This document shows positions 54,001 to 61,553 of a stretch of 64,000 nucleotides of DNA, in pieces. Location: assembly GCA_000980705.1 (NCBI GenBank), contig LBCK01000001.1, forward strand, positions 310,001 through 374,000, given 5' to 3'. A model generated the notes under the pieces. That model was not told where the DNA came from. It saw nothing but the letters and a program-made list of their open reading frames with translations, and searched no databases. This DNA is from Ruminococcus sp. UNK.MGS-30 (GTDB lineage: Bacteria > Bacillota > Clostridia > Oscillospirales > Ruminococcaceae). Position 1 is the stretch's first letter, and every line of letters starts with the position of its first letter. The position numbers and the translations under genes were made by a program.

Positions 54001-54552
54001 AGTCCAGTATGCGGTACGCAGGCTCTGATCGTTCTGGGATTCCGGAGAACACCAGACGTCGTGGTCAGCCTGTCCTACGCCTACCTGGTAGCAAAAGCTT
54101 GTTACGGTGTCGCCGCTCAGCTTTGTGCTTGCCTTGAAGAAATCGCAGAAACGGTTGGTCAGCGCCTGCAAATGAGCCGTCTGTCCCAGTGCATCATAGC
54201 TGTCCTTGAATTCATAATAGCCCCAGCCCAGAGTAGAAGCGGTGTAGCCAGCCGGCAGACCAAACTTTACGTGGTCGCCTGCATCGTGGAAACCGCCGTC
54301 TACTTCATCGCTGCCGTGACAGCTGCCTCTCCAGCTGAACTGAGAGGCAGTGTCAACGTCAGAACCGCACATATTGCCGTCGTAGAAATACATGGAGTAC
54401 TGCAGCAACTTTGCATAGTTGTCATAAGATGCAGCAGATGCCGCCATGCTTCCCAGTGTTGTCAGTCCAGACAACGCTGTGGTTCCGGTCAGTAACGTCG
54501 CAGCACTGGCAGCGCACGCCAGCACCCGTTTACCGAGCCCAAGTTTCTTCAT
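51073..54552 (-). CDS. cellulosomal GH9 cellulase with triplicated module and dockerin
   Basis: A 1159-residue secreted endoglucanase candidate. Signal peptide (1-42), GH9 catalytic domain directly after it (43-470) with DAGDHVKFGLP (about 92), PHHRAASG (about 397) and acid Glu in NEVALDYNAG (about 449). Then a Thr linker, three near-identical modules of about 103 residues (535-637, 658-761, 791-892; each with TQTGTAGDKQ, GTWTGTWEQ, VKAMVFYPDASSV), a fourth unrelated module (914-1042, FGVWWIDCNKFTIDSITVYTD-like end), a Thr linker and dockerin (1089-1157). The second calcium loop reads DCCTDDGVGAND, lacking the usual position-3 ligand. Confidence 0.95.
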   Translation of the reverse strand: MKKLGLGKRVLACAASAATLLTGTTALSGLTTLGSMAASAASYDNYAKLLQYSMYFYDGNMCGSDVDTASQFSWRGSCHGSDEVDGGFHDAGDHVKFGLPAGYTASTLGWGYYEFKDSYDALGQTAHLQALTNRFCDFFKASTKLSGDTVTSFCYQVGVGQADHDVWCSPESQNDQSLRTAYWTSDDASDIAAEYAAALAVNYINFGNAEDLKYAKALYNYSIKTNKANCPEAANFYNSYDYYDDQAWAAGWLYLATNDSTYSSFLNKFMNDTNAGKSGQSGCKWGVYSTMCWNNVSLGAAILQSEITGDAMDWAKVTTYLNGKCTSESTYYCESDWGSARYNTALQMAALATTKYSAKSGMDYSSWCKAQMGMILGNNPKNVNFVVGMDSNSAKYPHHRAASGYQSFDEMKGKTDYSSNGHTLVGALVGGPADSNFTYTDSVNDYQANEVALDYNAGLVGAAAGLYSIYKTGSVDSSIEGVSGGAVVTTATTKGTTTTTTGKTTATTKKTTTTTTTKATQKTTVTTTTVPGGSGKTANISTGTQTGTAGDKQAYAEFAPNGAKTATLYYKVKTSDTNSSGAFGTWTGTWEQEDFEVTVGANGECKATYNIPSNVGQTVKAMVFYPDASSVEIEKVVLDESSTPVTTTVTSNGNTSGGKNANITTGTQTGTAGDKQLYAEFAPNGAKTATLYYTISTKDTNSSGAFGTWTGTWEQEDFEVTVGANGQCKVTYNIPSNVGQTVKAMVFYPDASSVKIDKVVLDEGSTPATTASSTKQNPTTTATTVAPGGDDKTANISTGTQTGTAGDKQLYAEFAPNGAKSATLYYTISTKDTNSSGAFGTWTGTWEQTDFDVTVGANGQCTADYVIPSNVGQTVKAMVFYPDASSVKIDKVVLHYGNTVTTGTTKAQPSSGGKYTKDVNQSVVYDELPAGDKMLGWKWSDLGVPAGEKVTKVEINISTSKKQIGKWQGAFGSSTSVAPDYWTQSDDMEQTIDGKTGSIVWNVDSATSEIIQTQYGGELKFGVWWIDCNKFTIDSITVYTDAYGGSSTTVTTSKTSATTQKTTATTSKTTAKTTSTTKSSTQKPSDLPSASMYGDVNLDGRVDITDAVILNKAVAGAISLNPQQQANADCCTDDGVGANDAIVLLKFLVSLVKSLPSAD
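51877..52180. repeat. coding tandem repeat, module 3
   Basis: About 304 bases within the GH9 gene, nearly identical to 52270-52578 and 52640-52948. Encodes the third copy of the putative binding module. Confidence 0.9.
52270..52578. repeat. coding tandem repeat, module 2
   Basis: Middle copy of the triplicated module; separated from the others by short Thr/Ser/Gly linkers of different length. Confidence 0.9.
52640..52948. repeat. coding tandem repeat, module 1
   Basis: First copy after the catalytic domain, slightly more diverged (KVKTSD, SSVEIEKVV) than copies 2 and 3. Confidence 0.9.
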
Positions 54553-54645
54553 AAAAAAAGCTCCTTTCGTTTTTCGCATTTCTTCTGCACATTCTGCCCC
54601 ACTCTAGGACAATTCTCAAAAAAAGTGCAGACATGCCCGAAGTTT

Positions 54646-54674
54646 ATTTTATCATACCGCACAAAAAAAATCAA
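54646..54674 (-). promoter_or_regulatory. promoter of second GH9 gene
   Basis: Minus strand TTGATT (54669-54674), 17 bases, TAAAAT (54646-54651). Confidence 0.65.
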
Positions 54675-54811
54675 CAGTTTTTTCCTTTCACACGAAAAAT
54701 ATATGGAAACTGAACAAAGCGGCTGCGGCTTTTTTAGCCATATTGTCAACTCTCCGGAGAAACGATCGGAAAAAAACGGCTGGTTTTCGGAATTTTGCCG
54801 GAAATCCCGCG

Positions 54812-55543
54812 CTATATCCGTGTTTCTACCATATGCTGCAAAGTTTCCTGCAGCTGTTTCCAGTCCGGCAGTTCCGCGGCGATCTCCGCATAAAACGCCG
54901 GTGAGTGGTCGGGATGGAGAAAGTGGGTAAACTCATGGATCACCACATATTCGATGCAGCGCACCGGTGCAGCCAGCAGCCGCAGATTGAATGTCAGCAC
55001 GCCACGAGTCGGGCGGCAGTTTCCCCACTGAGCGACCATCCTGCGAAACCGGATCTCCGGGAACGCCACGCCTTTCGCCTCAAACACCGGATAGACCGCC
55101 CGGCAGAGATTGCGCACCGCCTTTTCGCAGCTGGTCTCCCACCAGCTGTTGAACACACGCTCCCGGCACTGGGCATCCTCCGGATGTTTCACCAGCAAAA
55201 GCAGCTTGTCCCCCTGCACCTGCACGCATTCCCGGCTGCCCCGGAGAACTTCCAGAGTACAGTATTTCCCCAGGTACAGTACCGTTTCTCCGGTGGAAAA
55301 GCTCCGGGGATACTGCTGCCGCCTTTCCGCCGCTGCGGTCTGGTACTGGCGCAGTGTCTCCAGGATCTTCTGCTGGTGCTGCATCAGCACACGCTCCACC
55401 TGGGACAGCGCCACATACTTCGGCGCAGAAACGGACAGCCCGGTATCCGGTCGTAGACGCAGATTGATATTTTTCACTGCCTTGCGTTCCAGGGTATAGG
55501 AGACCGTCTCGCCGCCAAGGACGATTTTTCGCTGTTCTTTCAT
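54812..55543 (-). CDS. YgjP/DUF45-type zinc metallopeptidase
   Basis: A 243-residue cytoplasmic protein of the YgjP (SprT-like, M48-related) family. N-terminal strand part with RKAVKNINLRLRPDTGLSVS, then WGNCRPTRGVLTFNLRLLAAP and the zinc motif VVIHEFTHFLHPDHS (HExxH plus third His). Often called WLM or DUF45. The ATG at 55543 follows AGAGGAA; a longer frame runs into the divergent fluoride riboswitch and is not used. Substrate unknown. Confidence 0.9.
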   Translation of the reverse strand: MKEQRKIVLGGETVSYTLERKAVKNINLRLRPDTGLSVSAPKYVALSQVERVLMQHQQKILETLRQYQTAAAERRQQYPRSFSTGETVLYLGKYCTLEVLRGSRECVQVQGDKLLLLVKHPEDAQCRERVFNSWWETSCEKAVRNLCRAVYPVFEAKGVAFPEIRFRRMVAQWGNCRPTRGVLTFNLRLLAAPVRCIEYVVIHEFTHFLHPDHSPAFYAEIAAELPDWKQLQETLQHMVETRI

Positions 55544-55569
55544 GGCAATGATTCCTCTCTGATTTTTTC

Positions 55570-55598
55570 TTGACAGATTCTGAAAGATACTGTATAAT
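55570..55598 (+). promoter_or_regulatory. promoter of fluoride riboswitch transcript
   Basis: TTGACA (55570-55575), 17 bases, TATAAT (55593-55598): perfect consensus. Confidence 0.9.
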
Positions 55599-55616
55599 AT
55601 AAGTACAATCTGATTC

Positions 55617-55706
55617 GGGGAATGATGTTCTCCCCTGGAATTCCAAAACCGCTGACAAGCTGATGACATCTGCATTTGACGCAGATGCTGTCGGCTTTTT
55701 TATTTT
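55617..55706 (+). ncRNA. fluoride riboswitch (crcB motif) with terminator
   Basis: GGGGAATGATGTTCTCCCC, then CCAAAACCGC and GCTGATGACATCT give the fluoride aptamer order, with the conserved AUG-UUC hairpin, the AACCGC segment and the GCTGATGAC end. The terminator stem GACATCTGC/GCAGATGCTGTC (55665-55692) followed by CGGCTTTTTTATTTTT overlaps the aptamer's 3' end, so fluoride binding should prevent termination. Its gene is a CLC-type antiporter, an established fluoride regulon member. Confidence 0.95.
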
Positions 55707-55722
55707 TCCGGAGGTCCTGTCT

Positions 55723-56949
55723 ATGAAAAGCAACATTCGCAATTCCATACTTCCCACCGCAGCGCTCTGCGGTCTGGCGATCGCCGCCGGCATTGTGACC
55801 GGTGCGCTCACCGCCGGATTCGGGCGCATTCTCCTGTGGATCGGCACATTCCGCAGCAACCACCTGCTCTGGTGCCTGCCGTTTCTGCCGATTGCCGGCG
55901 TTCTGATGGTCTGGGTCTACCAGAAATACGGCAAAGAGAGCGCCCAGGGCATGAGCCTCATCTTCGACGCCGCCGACGGCAAGGCAAAACGCATTCCGCT
56001 CCGGCTCATTCCGCTTCTGATCGGCAGCACCTGGCTCACCCATCTCTGCGGCGGAAGTGCCGGACGGGAAGGCGTTGCGGTTCAGCTGGGTGCTGCGGTC
56101 TCCCACAACATGGGCAGGCGCATCCCCTGGTTCCGGGATATCCCCGATGCCGTCCCCATTCTGACCATTGCCGGCATGGCTGCCGGTTTCAGCGGTCTGT
56201 TCCATGCGCCGCTGGCGGCAGTCTGCTTTGCCCTGGAAGTCCTGGCAGTGGGCAGGCTGGAATACCGTGCGCTGCTCCCTGCCGTTCTCGCCGCCGTTTC
56301 TGCCAACTGGGTCTCTGCGGCGCTGGGGCTGGAGACCTTTCAGGTTGCTCTGCCGGATGTGGATACTGCACCGTTTTCCGTGCCGATCCTTCTGCTGGGC
56401 GTTTTCTCCGGCATTGCCGGCGGTATCTTCACCCTGCTGCTGAAACAGGGAAAATCCTGGGCGGCAAAACTGTTCCCCAATCCCCTGCTGCGCATCGCCG
56501 TCTGCGGTGCAGTGCTGGCGCTGCTTCTCTTCCTCTGCGGAAAGGGACGCTATACCGGACTCGGCACAAATTTGATTTCCCTTGCCTGCAACGGCGAAAC
56601 GATCTACTGGTTCGACTTTCTGGGCAAGCTGCTGTTCACCGTCTGCACCCTTGCCGTCGGATTCCAGGGCGGTGAAGTCACGCCGCTGTTCGCCATCGGT
56701 GCCTGCCTGGGCGCTGTCGCTGCGCCGCTGTTCGGACTCCCGGCTGTGTTTGGTGCGGCGCTCTGCTATGCGGCAGTGTTCGGGAGTGCCTCCAACACCT
56801 GGCTGGCGCCCATCTGCATCGGAACGGAAGTGTTCGGATTCTCCTGCCTGCCCTATTTTGCCGTTGTCTGCACCATTTCCCGGCTGTGCAGCGGAAACCG
56901 TTCTATGTACGGCAAACAGAAACCGTCTCCGCTTTTCCTGCAAAAATGA
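55723..56949 (+). CDS. eriC: CLC-type fluoride/proton antiporter
   Basis: A 408-residue CLC membrane protein that likely exports fluoride. Conserved CLC segments: GGSAGREGVAVQLGAAV with the gating Glu, GMAAGFSGLFHAPLAAVCFALE, and GFQGGEVTPLFAIGACLGA. At the ion-binding serine loop the sequence is AQGMSLIFDA, i.e. Gly-Met instead of Gly-Ser, which fits the fluoride-specific clade. ATG at 55723 follows CCGGAGG directly after the riboswitch terminator. Terminator at 56970-57005. Confidence 0.93.
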   Translation: MKSNIRNSILPTAALCGLAIAAGIVTGALTAGFGRILLWIGTFRSNHLLWCLPFLPIAGVLMVWVYQKYGKESAQGMSLIFDAADGKAKRIPLRLIPLLIGSTWLTHLCGGSAGREGVAVQLGAAVSHNMGRRIPWFRDIPDAVPILTIAGMAAGFSGLFHAPLAAVCFALEVLAVGRLEYRALLPAVLAAVSANWVSAALGLETFQVALPDVDTAPFSVPILLLGVFSGIAGGIFTLLLKQGKSWAAKLFPNPLLRIAVCGAVLALLLFLCGKGRYTGLGTNLISLACNGETIYWFDFLGKLLFTVCTLAVGFQGGEVTPLFAIGACLGAVAAPLFGLPAVFGAALCYAAVFGSASNTWLAPICIGTEVFGFSCLPYFAVVCTISRLCSGNRSMYGKQKPSPLFLQK

Positions 56950-56969
56950 CTGCCCGGTTTCCCTTTTCA

Positions 56970-57005
56970 AAAAGCCGCACATGAGTGAAGTCATGTGCGG
57001 CTTTT
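56970..57005 (+). terminator. terminator of CLC gene
   Basis: AAAAGCCGCACATGA pairs perfectly with TCATGTGCGGCTTTT around a six-base loop. Confidence 0.92.
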
Positions 57006-57031
57006 GCTTACCTTAACACAATAAAATTTTA

Positions 57032-57202
57032 GGCAATACCGCACAAAGCTTGTGCGTAAGATGCGTAGTCGGATTTTTCGACAGATTGCACAGAAATTCC
57101 GCAGGCATACTGCCGTATGTCAAGGGATTTCTGTGCAGTATGACGGAAAATCAGCAAGCAGATTGCGTGCAAAGCCGCCAGGCGGGCTTTGTGCGGTGTT
57201 GC
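57032..57202. mobile_element. MITE-like element, copy 2 (171 bp, inverted)
   Basis: GGCAATACCG...CGGTGTTGCC; reads as the reverse complement of copy 1 at 43058-43229 with roughly 90 percent identity along its full length. It lies three bases past the stop codon of the formate channel gene, so may act as its transcript end. No coding capacity. Confidence 0.8.
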
Positions 57203-57204
57203 CT

Positions 57205-57888
57205 TTACAGCGGATTCCGGGAAAGGCGTTTCAGCAGCGGAATGCACACGCCGCCGCACAGGTTGCCCAGAATTGCCGCCGGGAAATAGCACAGCGCTCG
57301 CAGCGGATTCGGGCAGCCAGCCATGAAATAATAGAACACATCTGCCACGCAGTGGTTGAATCCAGAGAGGATGAACACCATGATCGGCATAACGACGATG
57401 AACACGCCGCCGATGAAGTTCTTCTTCTCGTTGCACCGGCGAGAGCCTTCTACCGCAGAGAACATCAGAACGCCGCAGAAGAATGCCAGCACAAAGGAAC
57501 TCAGCAGACTGTCATCCAGTTTTGCAGACATGGTCGCCTGCGCACGGTCGATCAGCGTCACATCCATACCGTTTACCGGTGTATCTGCGGCGAACCGGGT
57601 CAGATGCACGATGCCGGCGGTAAGGCTTGCGCCGATGGCATTCGCCAGGAACGTGAAGAACGTCTCACCCAGATATGCCTTGTCCCGGTCGAAGATGTAT
57701 CCTACCTTACCGGTGTACAGACCGTACTGAAACTGCACAATGCAGAACAGCCCCAGGGAGAACAAAAATGCACCCAGATAGCGGTTTTCACAGGACATAC
57801 TGACCACACAGCCAATGCCGATCATCAGACCGGACAGCATACCGTCAGCCAGAAAGGAGAGCCACTTGTTTTTCGGTTTCTTTTCCAT
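57205..57888 (-). CDS. formate/nitrite transporter family channel
   Basis: A 227-residue pentameric FNT channel with six helices. Signature parts: LGETFFTFLANAIGASL and ILSGFNHCVADVFYYFMAG with the central-pore His. Likely formate or another small anion, given the fhs ligase of the cell. Weak ribosome site AGGAAA. The stop codon sits next to MITE copy 2, which may have replaced the native terminator. Confidence 0.92.
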   Translation of the reverse strand: MEKKPKNKWLSFLADGMLSGLMIGIGCVVSMSCENRYLGAFLFSLGLFCIVQFQYGLYTGKVGYIFDRDKAYLGETFFTFLANAIGASLTAGIVHLTRFAADTPVNGMDVTLIDRAQATMSAKLDDSLLSSFVLAFFCGVLMFSAVEGSRRCNEKKNFIGGVFIVVMPIMVFILSGFNHCVADVFYYFMAGCPNPLRALCYFPAAILGNLCGGVCIPLLKRLSRNPL

Positions 57889-57906
57889 GTTGATTTCCTA
57901 CACTTT

Positions 57907-58215
57907 CTATGCAAAATATGCGGACGGATCACCGTCATTCACTGCCAGGATATGCAGCGGTGCCTGGAGGTCAGGCAGCAGAAAGCCGCCTTCGATGCAG
58001 GCAGAACTGCAAAACGCAAACATGGACGGATAGGTCTCATCATCCATGTAAAAGGGTTCTCTGGCGTTTTCCGGGTTCACACCCACCCGATAGAGTCCGT
58101 CTGCATAATGAAACAGCACATCCAGCTTTTCATTCCGGTGTTTCCGCATCAGAGCAATCACCTCAGCAGAATTGACACTGACACTCTTCCAGTCAAAAGA
58201 AAGCATTGTTTCCAT
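57907..58215 (-). CDS. hypothetical protein
   Basis: A 102-residue soluble protein (METMLSFDWKSVSVNSAEVI...). It has RKHRNEKLDVLFHYADGLYRV and a Cys pair, FCSSACIEGGFLLPDL, followed by HILAVNDGD. No family recognised. The ATG at 58215 is preferred over a GTG at 58227 that overlaps the GAGGAG site. 18 bases upstream of the FNT gene, same strand; possibly cotranscribed. Confidence 0.6.
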   Translation of the reverse strand: METMLSFDWKSVSVNSAEVIALMRKHRNEKLDVLFHYADGLYRVGVNPENAREPFYMDDETYPSMFAFCSSACIEGGFLLPDLQAPLHILAVNDGDPSAYFA

Positions 58216-58292
58216 TTTATTTTCCACTCCTCACACAAAAACAGCACATCCTGCAAGAGGCTGTGCCGTTCTTTTCTGTTTCATCGTTTCCT

Positions 58293-58637
58293 TTAGTCCA
58301 GCTTTGCGCCGCAGTTGCCGCAGAAACCAAAAGTATACTTCTCATCAAACCGAGCGCCGCACTTTCCGCAGATACGAACACCCTTCAGAGAACTCAAATC
58401 GCCCTGCATACTAGCAATGCGGCGCTTTCTGTCGTCGATGTCTGCACACAGTTCCAGCTCTGCCTTATGATCGCCGTTCGGATTCTCATAAAACAGTCTG
58501 CCGATCTCAGTCATAACTTCCTGGATACGCTCCTTTTCATAAGCGATCTTCTTCTTCAGATTGCTGGTCTCAGCAGCACTCTTGGAGGATTCGCTTACGC
58601 TGCGGCTTACCTGGTTTACCTTGTCAAAAAGTCCCAT
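58293..58637 (-). CDS. coiled-coil zinc-ribbon protein
   Basis: A 114-residue protein: N-terminal helix MGLFDKVNQVSRSVSE, coiled coil (about 25-85), and a C-terminal zinc ribbon with CGKCGARF and CGNCGAKLD. Such small zinc-ribbon proteins are common in clostridia and of unknown role. ATG follows ATGGAG at suitable distance. Confidence 0.8.
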   Translation of the reverse strand: MGLFDKVNQVSRSVSESSKSAAETSNLKKKIAYEKERIQEVMTEIGRLFYENPNGDHKAELELCADIDDRKRRIASMQGDLSSLKGVRICGKCGARFDEKYTFGFCGNCGAKLD

Positions 58638-58819
58638 ATTCTATAGCTCCATTCTCCGGAATCGCCTTTTTTTGGAGATGGTATTTCATCTTTTCAAATC
58701 ATCTCTTACAATTCCAGTTTTCATATCGTTACTTAAATTATACATGATTCACAACTTTTTGTCAAGGGGTATTTTTGCAGGGAAAAAGCACTAATATGCT
58801 CCTGTCAGAATCCGCCGGT

Positions 58820-60250
58820 TTATGCCTCTACCGGTGCAAAACGGATGCGGATCTGGGGCAGTTCGTGGAGAACGGCGTCGCAGTGGTACAGTCCATCCTC
58901 TGCCGACAGGTCGTTCTCGCCGGTTGCCGGCGGCGCAAAAATTTTCAGCGTCATATCTGCCTCGCCCTGCAGGGGCTTTTCGAAGAACGCCGCCATCAGA
59001 TCTACGGTCTTGGTCTTGGGGGCTTTATAGAACCACTTGCCGTTCAGTTCCAGCATCAGATTGCTTTCCTCGGTAAAGGTCACCTCGCAGAACGTGGGGT
59101 TCTTCTCGAAGTGCAGCGGAATCGCCAGGCCCTCGGCATCCTCAGAGTTGCTCCAGCGCAGTGTCACCGGCAGCTGTACTTCGCCCTCCTGCCGTGTGAT
59201 CTGGGGCTTGAACCAGTCACGCTGGATGATCTCTTTATAGGTGTCCAGCACCGGCTGTGCGATGCCCACATCGGCATTGTTGGGGTCTTCGATCTCCAGA
59301 CCCAGTCTGCCACGGTCACGGAACTGATAGAATGTGAAAGCGCTGAACCAGTCCGCCTGTTCCGACTCCAGCTTATCGCAGAATTCCTTTACCATGTCTG
59401 CCTGTTCATAAGGTCCGGTCACATCGCCGTCGGCGTTGAACTCTGCCATGGTCATAGGCTTTGCCACGCCGCCGTTGAGATAGCGGAACCGTTCAAAGCT
59501 GCGCTTGGTCTTTTCGTAGGTATCTGCCACAGTGCCACGGCTGTGAGTCGTGCCGCCGTGTTCTGCCACGTCATAGGGCCAGCCCCAGTGGAGCGCCATA
59601 TACTTGTCCACTGACCAGATATCCGCTGCCGGAATGGTCTGTGCGAACTCAGTTTCTTTTTCCATCTCTTCCTTGGAGAGATCCTCGATGCCGCCAATGC
59701 AGATAATGGTCTGCACGTTCGGTGCGTGTTCCTTGATGATGCGGCTGGCACGGACGAAAAAGTCTGCCACTTCCTGGTAGGTGCAGCGCTTGTTGAACGA
59801 GAACCAGTTGCCCGTTGCCTCATGGTTGATGCGCAGGAACACTCTGCCGAAAGGTTTCAGATCCTCGCCGATGGCAGCCAGATGTTCGTCGGAAACGTGG
59901 GGGTCGATGGTCAGCGTCAGCGAAACATCCTGTCCGTGCTGCCGGATCTCACGCATATAGTTGAACGGTTCGCCGTCGGTATTGCCGCCCAGTCCGCCTT
60001 TATAGGTGAAATAGTCGTCGTAGGGATAGTCCCAGGCAAAGCTGACATCGGGGCTGGCGTGTACCACGCTGGCACGGCCCGGCCAGCCCTTGTCCAGGGG
60101 ATAATAGCAGTACATGAGACTGATGCTCCGGTGCGGTCTGCCCATTTTCGCCAGGATATAGTCCTGGCTGACATACTCGCCACGCTCACTGCCGTCTCCC
60201 AGATCAACGGCGCACTTCGCCTTTCCCATATGAATGCGGTAAACTTCCAT
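58820..60250 (-). CDS. putative cytoplasmic GH26-like glycoside hydrolase
   Basis: A 476-residue protein, no signal peptide. A (beta/alpha)8-type fold of clan GH-A: VSFAWDYPYDDYF, FLRINHEATGNWFSFN (acid/base Glu candidate), TIICIGGIED, and TMAEFNADGD (nucleophile Glu candidate), then a C-terminal beta domain (about 350-470). HEATGNW recalls the HEMNG-type strand of GH26 mannanases. As a non-secreted enzyme it may act on imported oligosaccharides. ATG at 60250 follows AAGGAG; the region upstream is promoter. Confidence 0.7.
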   Translation of the reverse strand: MEVYRIHMGKAKCAVDLGDGSERGEYVSQDYILAKMGRPHRSISLMYCYYPLDKGWPGRASVVHASPDVSFAWDYPYDDYFTYKGGLGGNTDGEPFNYMREIRQHGQDVSLTLTIDPHVSDEHLAAIGEDLKPFGRVFLRINHEATGNWFSFNKRCTYQEVADFFVRASRIIKEHAPNVQTIICIGGIEDLSKEEMEKETEFAQTIPAADIWSVDKYMALHWGWPYDVAEHGGTTHSRGTVADTYEKTKRSFERFRYLNGGVAKPMTMAEFNADGDVTGPYEQADMVKEFCDKLESEQADWFSAFTFYQFRDRGRLGLEIEDPNNADVGIAQPVLDTYKEIIQRDWFKPQITRQEGEVQLPVTLRWSNSEDAEGLAIPLHFEKNPTFCEVTFTEESNLMLELNGKWFYKAPKTKTVDLMAAFFEKPLQGEADMTLKIFAPPATGENDLSAEDGLYHCDAVLHELPQIRIRFAPVEA

Positions 60251-60287
60251 GTATATTCTCCTTTTCGGTGATGTTTTTGCACATTCT

Positions 60288-60303
60288 GTGCGGTGTTGCC
60301 TTT
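60288..60303. repeat. solo MITE terminal fragment
   Basis: GTGCGGTGTTGCCTTT matches the end of the MITE-like elements (57190-57205) exactly, directly beside the -10 box of the GH26-like gene. Confidence 0.5.
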
Positions 60304-60304
60304 C

Positions 60305-60333
60305 ATTATACCGGATTTTGGCGGTGCTGTCAA
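60305..60333 (-). promoter_or_regulatory. promoter of GH26-like gene
   Basis: Minus strand TTGACA (60328-60333), 17 bases, TATAAT (60305-60310). Confidence 0.85.
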
Positions 60334-60359
60334 GGGATTTTTTGAGAAAACGAGAGCAA

Positions 60360-60410
60360 ATTAAGTCCCCCTTGAAAAGGGGGATGTCCCGAAGGGACAG
60401 GGGGATCATA
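60360..60410. repeat. palindromic repeat unit
   Basis: CCCCCTTGAAAAGGGGG and TGTCCCGAAGGGACA hairpins, same family as elsewhere in the window. Confidence 0.75.
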
Positions 60411-60518
60411 ACCTAAACTACAATTCCCAGAAAAGGCGCCTGTAGACTGACTGGGAAACTTTTCTGTGAAATCTATAACTTATCACTAAAATCCCTCCAC
60501 CAGCTTCGCTGGTTCCCC

Positions 60519-60595
60519 TCGTACTGAGCGGTCCCCTTTGTCACCTACGGTGACATTTCCCCACCCTGTGGGGAATCACCCTTTTCAAGGGAGGC
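60519..60595. repeat. 77-bp inverted repeat, left arm
   Basis: Exact reverse complement of 61477-61553. Contains GTCACCTACGGTGAC and TCCCCACCCTGTGGGGA hairpins. The arm continues outward with further related palindromes (60490-60518). Confidence 0.95.
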
Positions 60596-60651
60596 TAAAT
60601 AAAAAACCGACTCCTTTTTCAAAGAGCCGGTTTCAGGATATGCTTTCCATT

Positions 60652-61341
60652 TTACTTTGCCAGAACGTCGTCCCAGGACACGTCTATGCCAATACCGTGG
60701 AGTGCGATGTAGTACATGAGATAATAGACATCAGTCGCATCTACGCTGCTGCTTTCGTCCACGTTTGCGGCAGTGATCTGTTCCTTGCTGATTTTGACGG
60801 TATTCCCTACCGCAGTATTGGCGATGTACAGCATGGAGTAGAACACATCTGTCGAATCCAGACTGCCGCTGCCGTCAATATCACCCTTGTCCAGACTGCC
60901 CTCTTTGACGGTGGGGACACTCGGCTGGGTGGTAGTGGTGGTGGTTTTGGTAGTTGCTTTTGTGGTGACTTTTGTAGTCGTTATTGTGGGCGGATTGTTT
61001 CCAAACCAAAAAGCACCATACGCTTCATCTCCTTCATTCGGAACATATCCATGGTCAATTGCATATTGGCAAGCTCTAACATCGCCAAACAAAGAGTATG
61101 CTCCATTGCCATCATTATGAACCACAAATGAATACCACCCATCACATTCATCCCAATCAGTGCTATATTCCCCATAATAATGCGTATGCGCTCCCTCTGA
61201 CGCCTTTACCTCTGCGACATTTTCGGATATGGAGGAAGAATCCAACTCTGTTTCCGCACTGACTGACAGCATTGCCCCGATGCTCCCCAGACAAATTGTT
61301 CCGGCAGTTACTGCCGCCAGCAGTTTTCTCCACAATTTCAT
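60652..61341 (-). CDS. small secreted protein with divergent dockerin
   Basis: A 229-residue cellulosome component. Signal peptide (1-31, ending SVSAE), a unique polar region (about 32-115) with CDGWYSFVVHNDGNGAYSL and a Cys pair, a Thr linker (about 118-140) and a dockerin (about 150-225) with GDIDGSGSLDSTDVFYSM and NVDESSSVDATDVYYLM. These calcium loops differ from the GDVNxDGRVDITDA type of the other three proteins, so another cohesin may be targeted. AGGAGG precedes the ATG. Enclosed by 77-bp inverted repeats. Confidence 0.85.
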   Translation of the reverse strand: MKLWRKLLAAVTAGTICLGSIGAMLSVSAETELDSSSISENVAEVKASEGAHTHYYGEYSTDWDECDGWYSFVVHNDGNGAYSLFGDVRACQYAIDHGYVPNEGDEAYGAFWFGNNPPTITTTKVTTKATTKTTTTTTQPSVPTVKEGSLDKGDIDGSGSLDSTDVFYSMLYIANTAVGNTVKISKEQITAANVDESSSVDATDVYYLMYYIALHGIGIDVSWDDVLAK

Positions 61342-61385
61342 GTTACATCCTCCTAAATTTGTCATATCAAAAAATTACATTTCAT

Positions 61386-61414
61386 ATTATAACATAAGGT
61401 GCAGAAAAATGCAA
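61386..61414 (-). promoter_or_regulatory. promoter of small dockerin gene
   Basis: Minus strand TTGCAT (61409-61414), 17 bases, TATAAT (61386-61391). Confidence 0.75.
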
Positions 61415-61476
61415 GGGGAAATTGAAAGAATATCATGCAAATCCATTTTTCTTTCTTATAGGCTATCCTGCGCAAA

Positions 61477-61553
61477 GCCTCCCTTGAAAAGGGTGATTCC
61501 CCACAGGGTGGGGAAATGTCACCGTAGGTGACAAAGGGGACCGCTCAGTACGA
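61477..61553. repeat. 77-bp inverted repeat, right arm
   Basis: Exact reverse complement of the left arm at 60519-60595. Followed by further family units to about 61697, one of which shares GCTCAGCACAAGGCACACCC with the cluster at 7384. Confidence 0.95.

Noticed and set aside
51868..54495. Cys/Val-rich open frames opposite the second GH9 gene
   Set aside because: Shadow of the Thr-rich and repeat-coding strand; no start signals.
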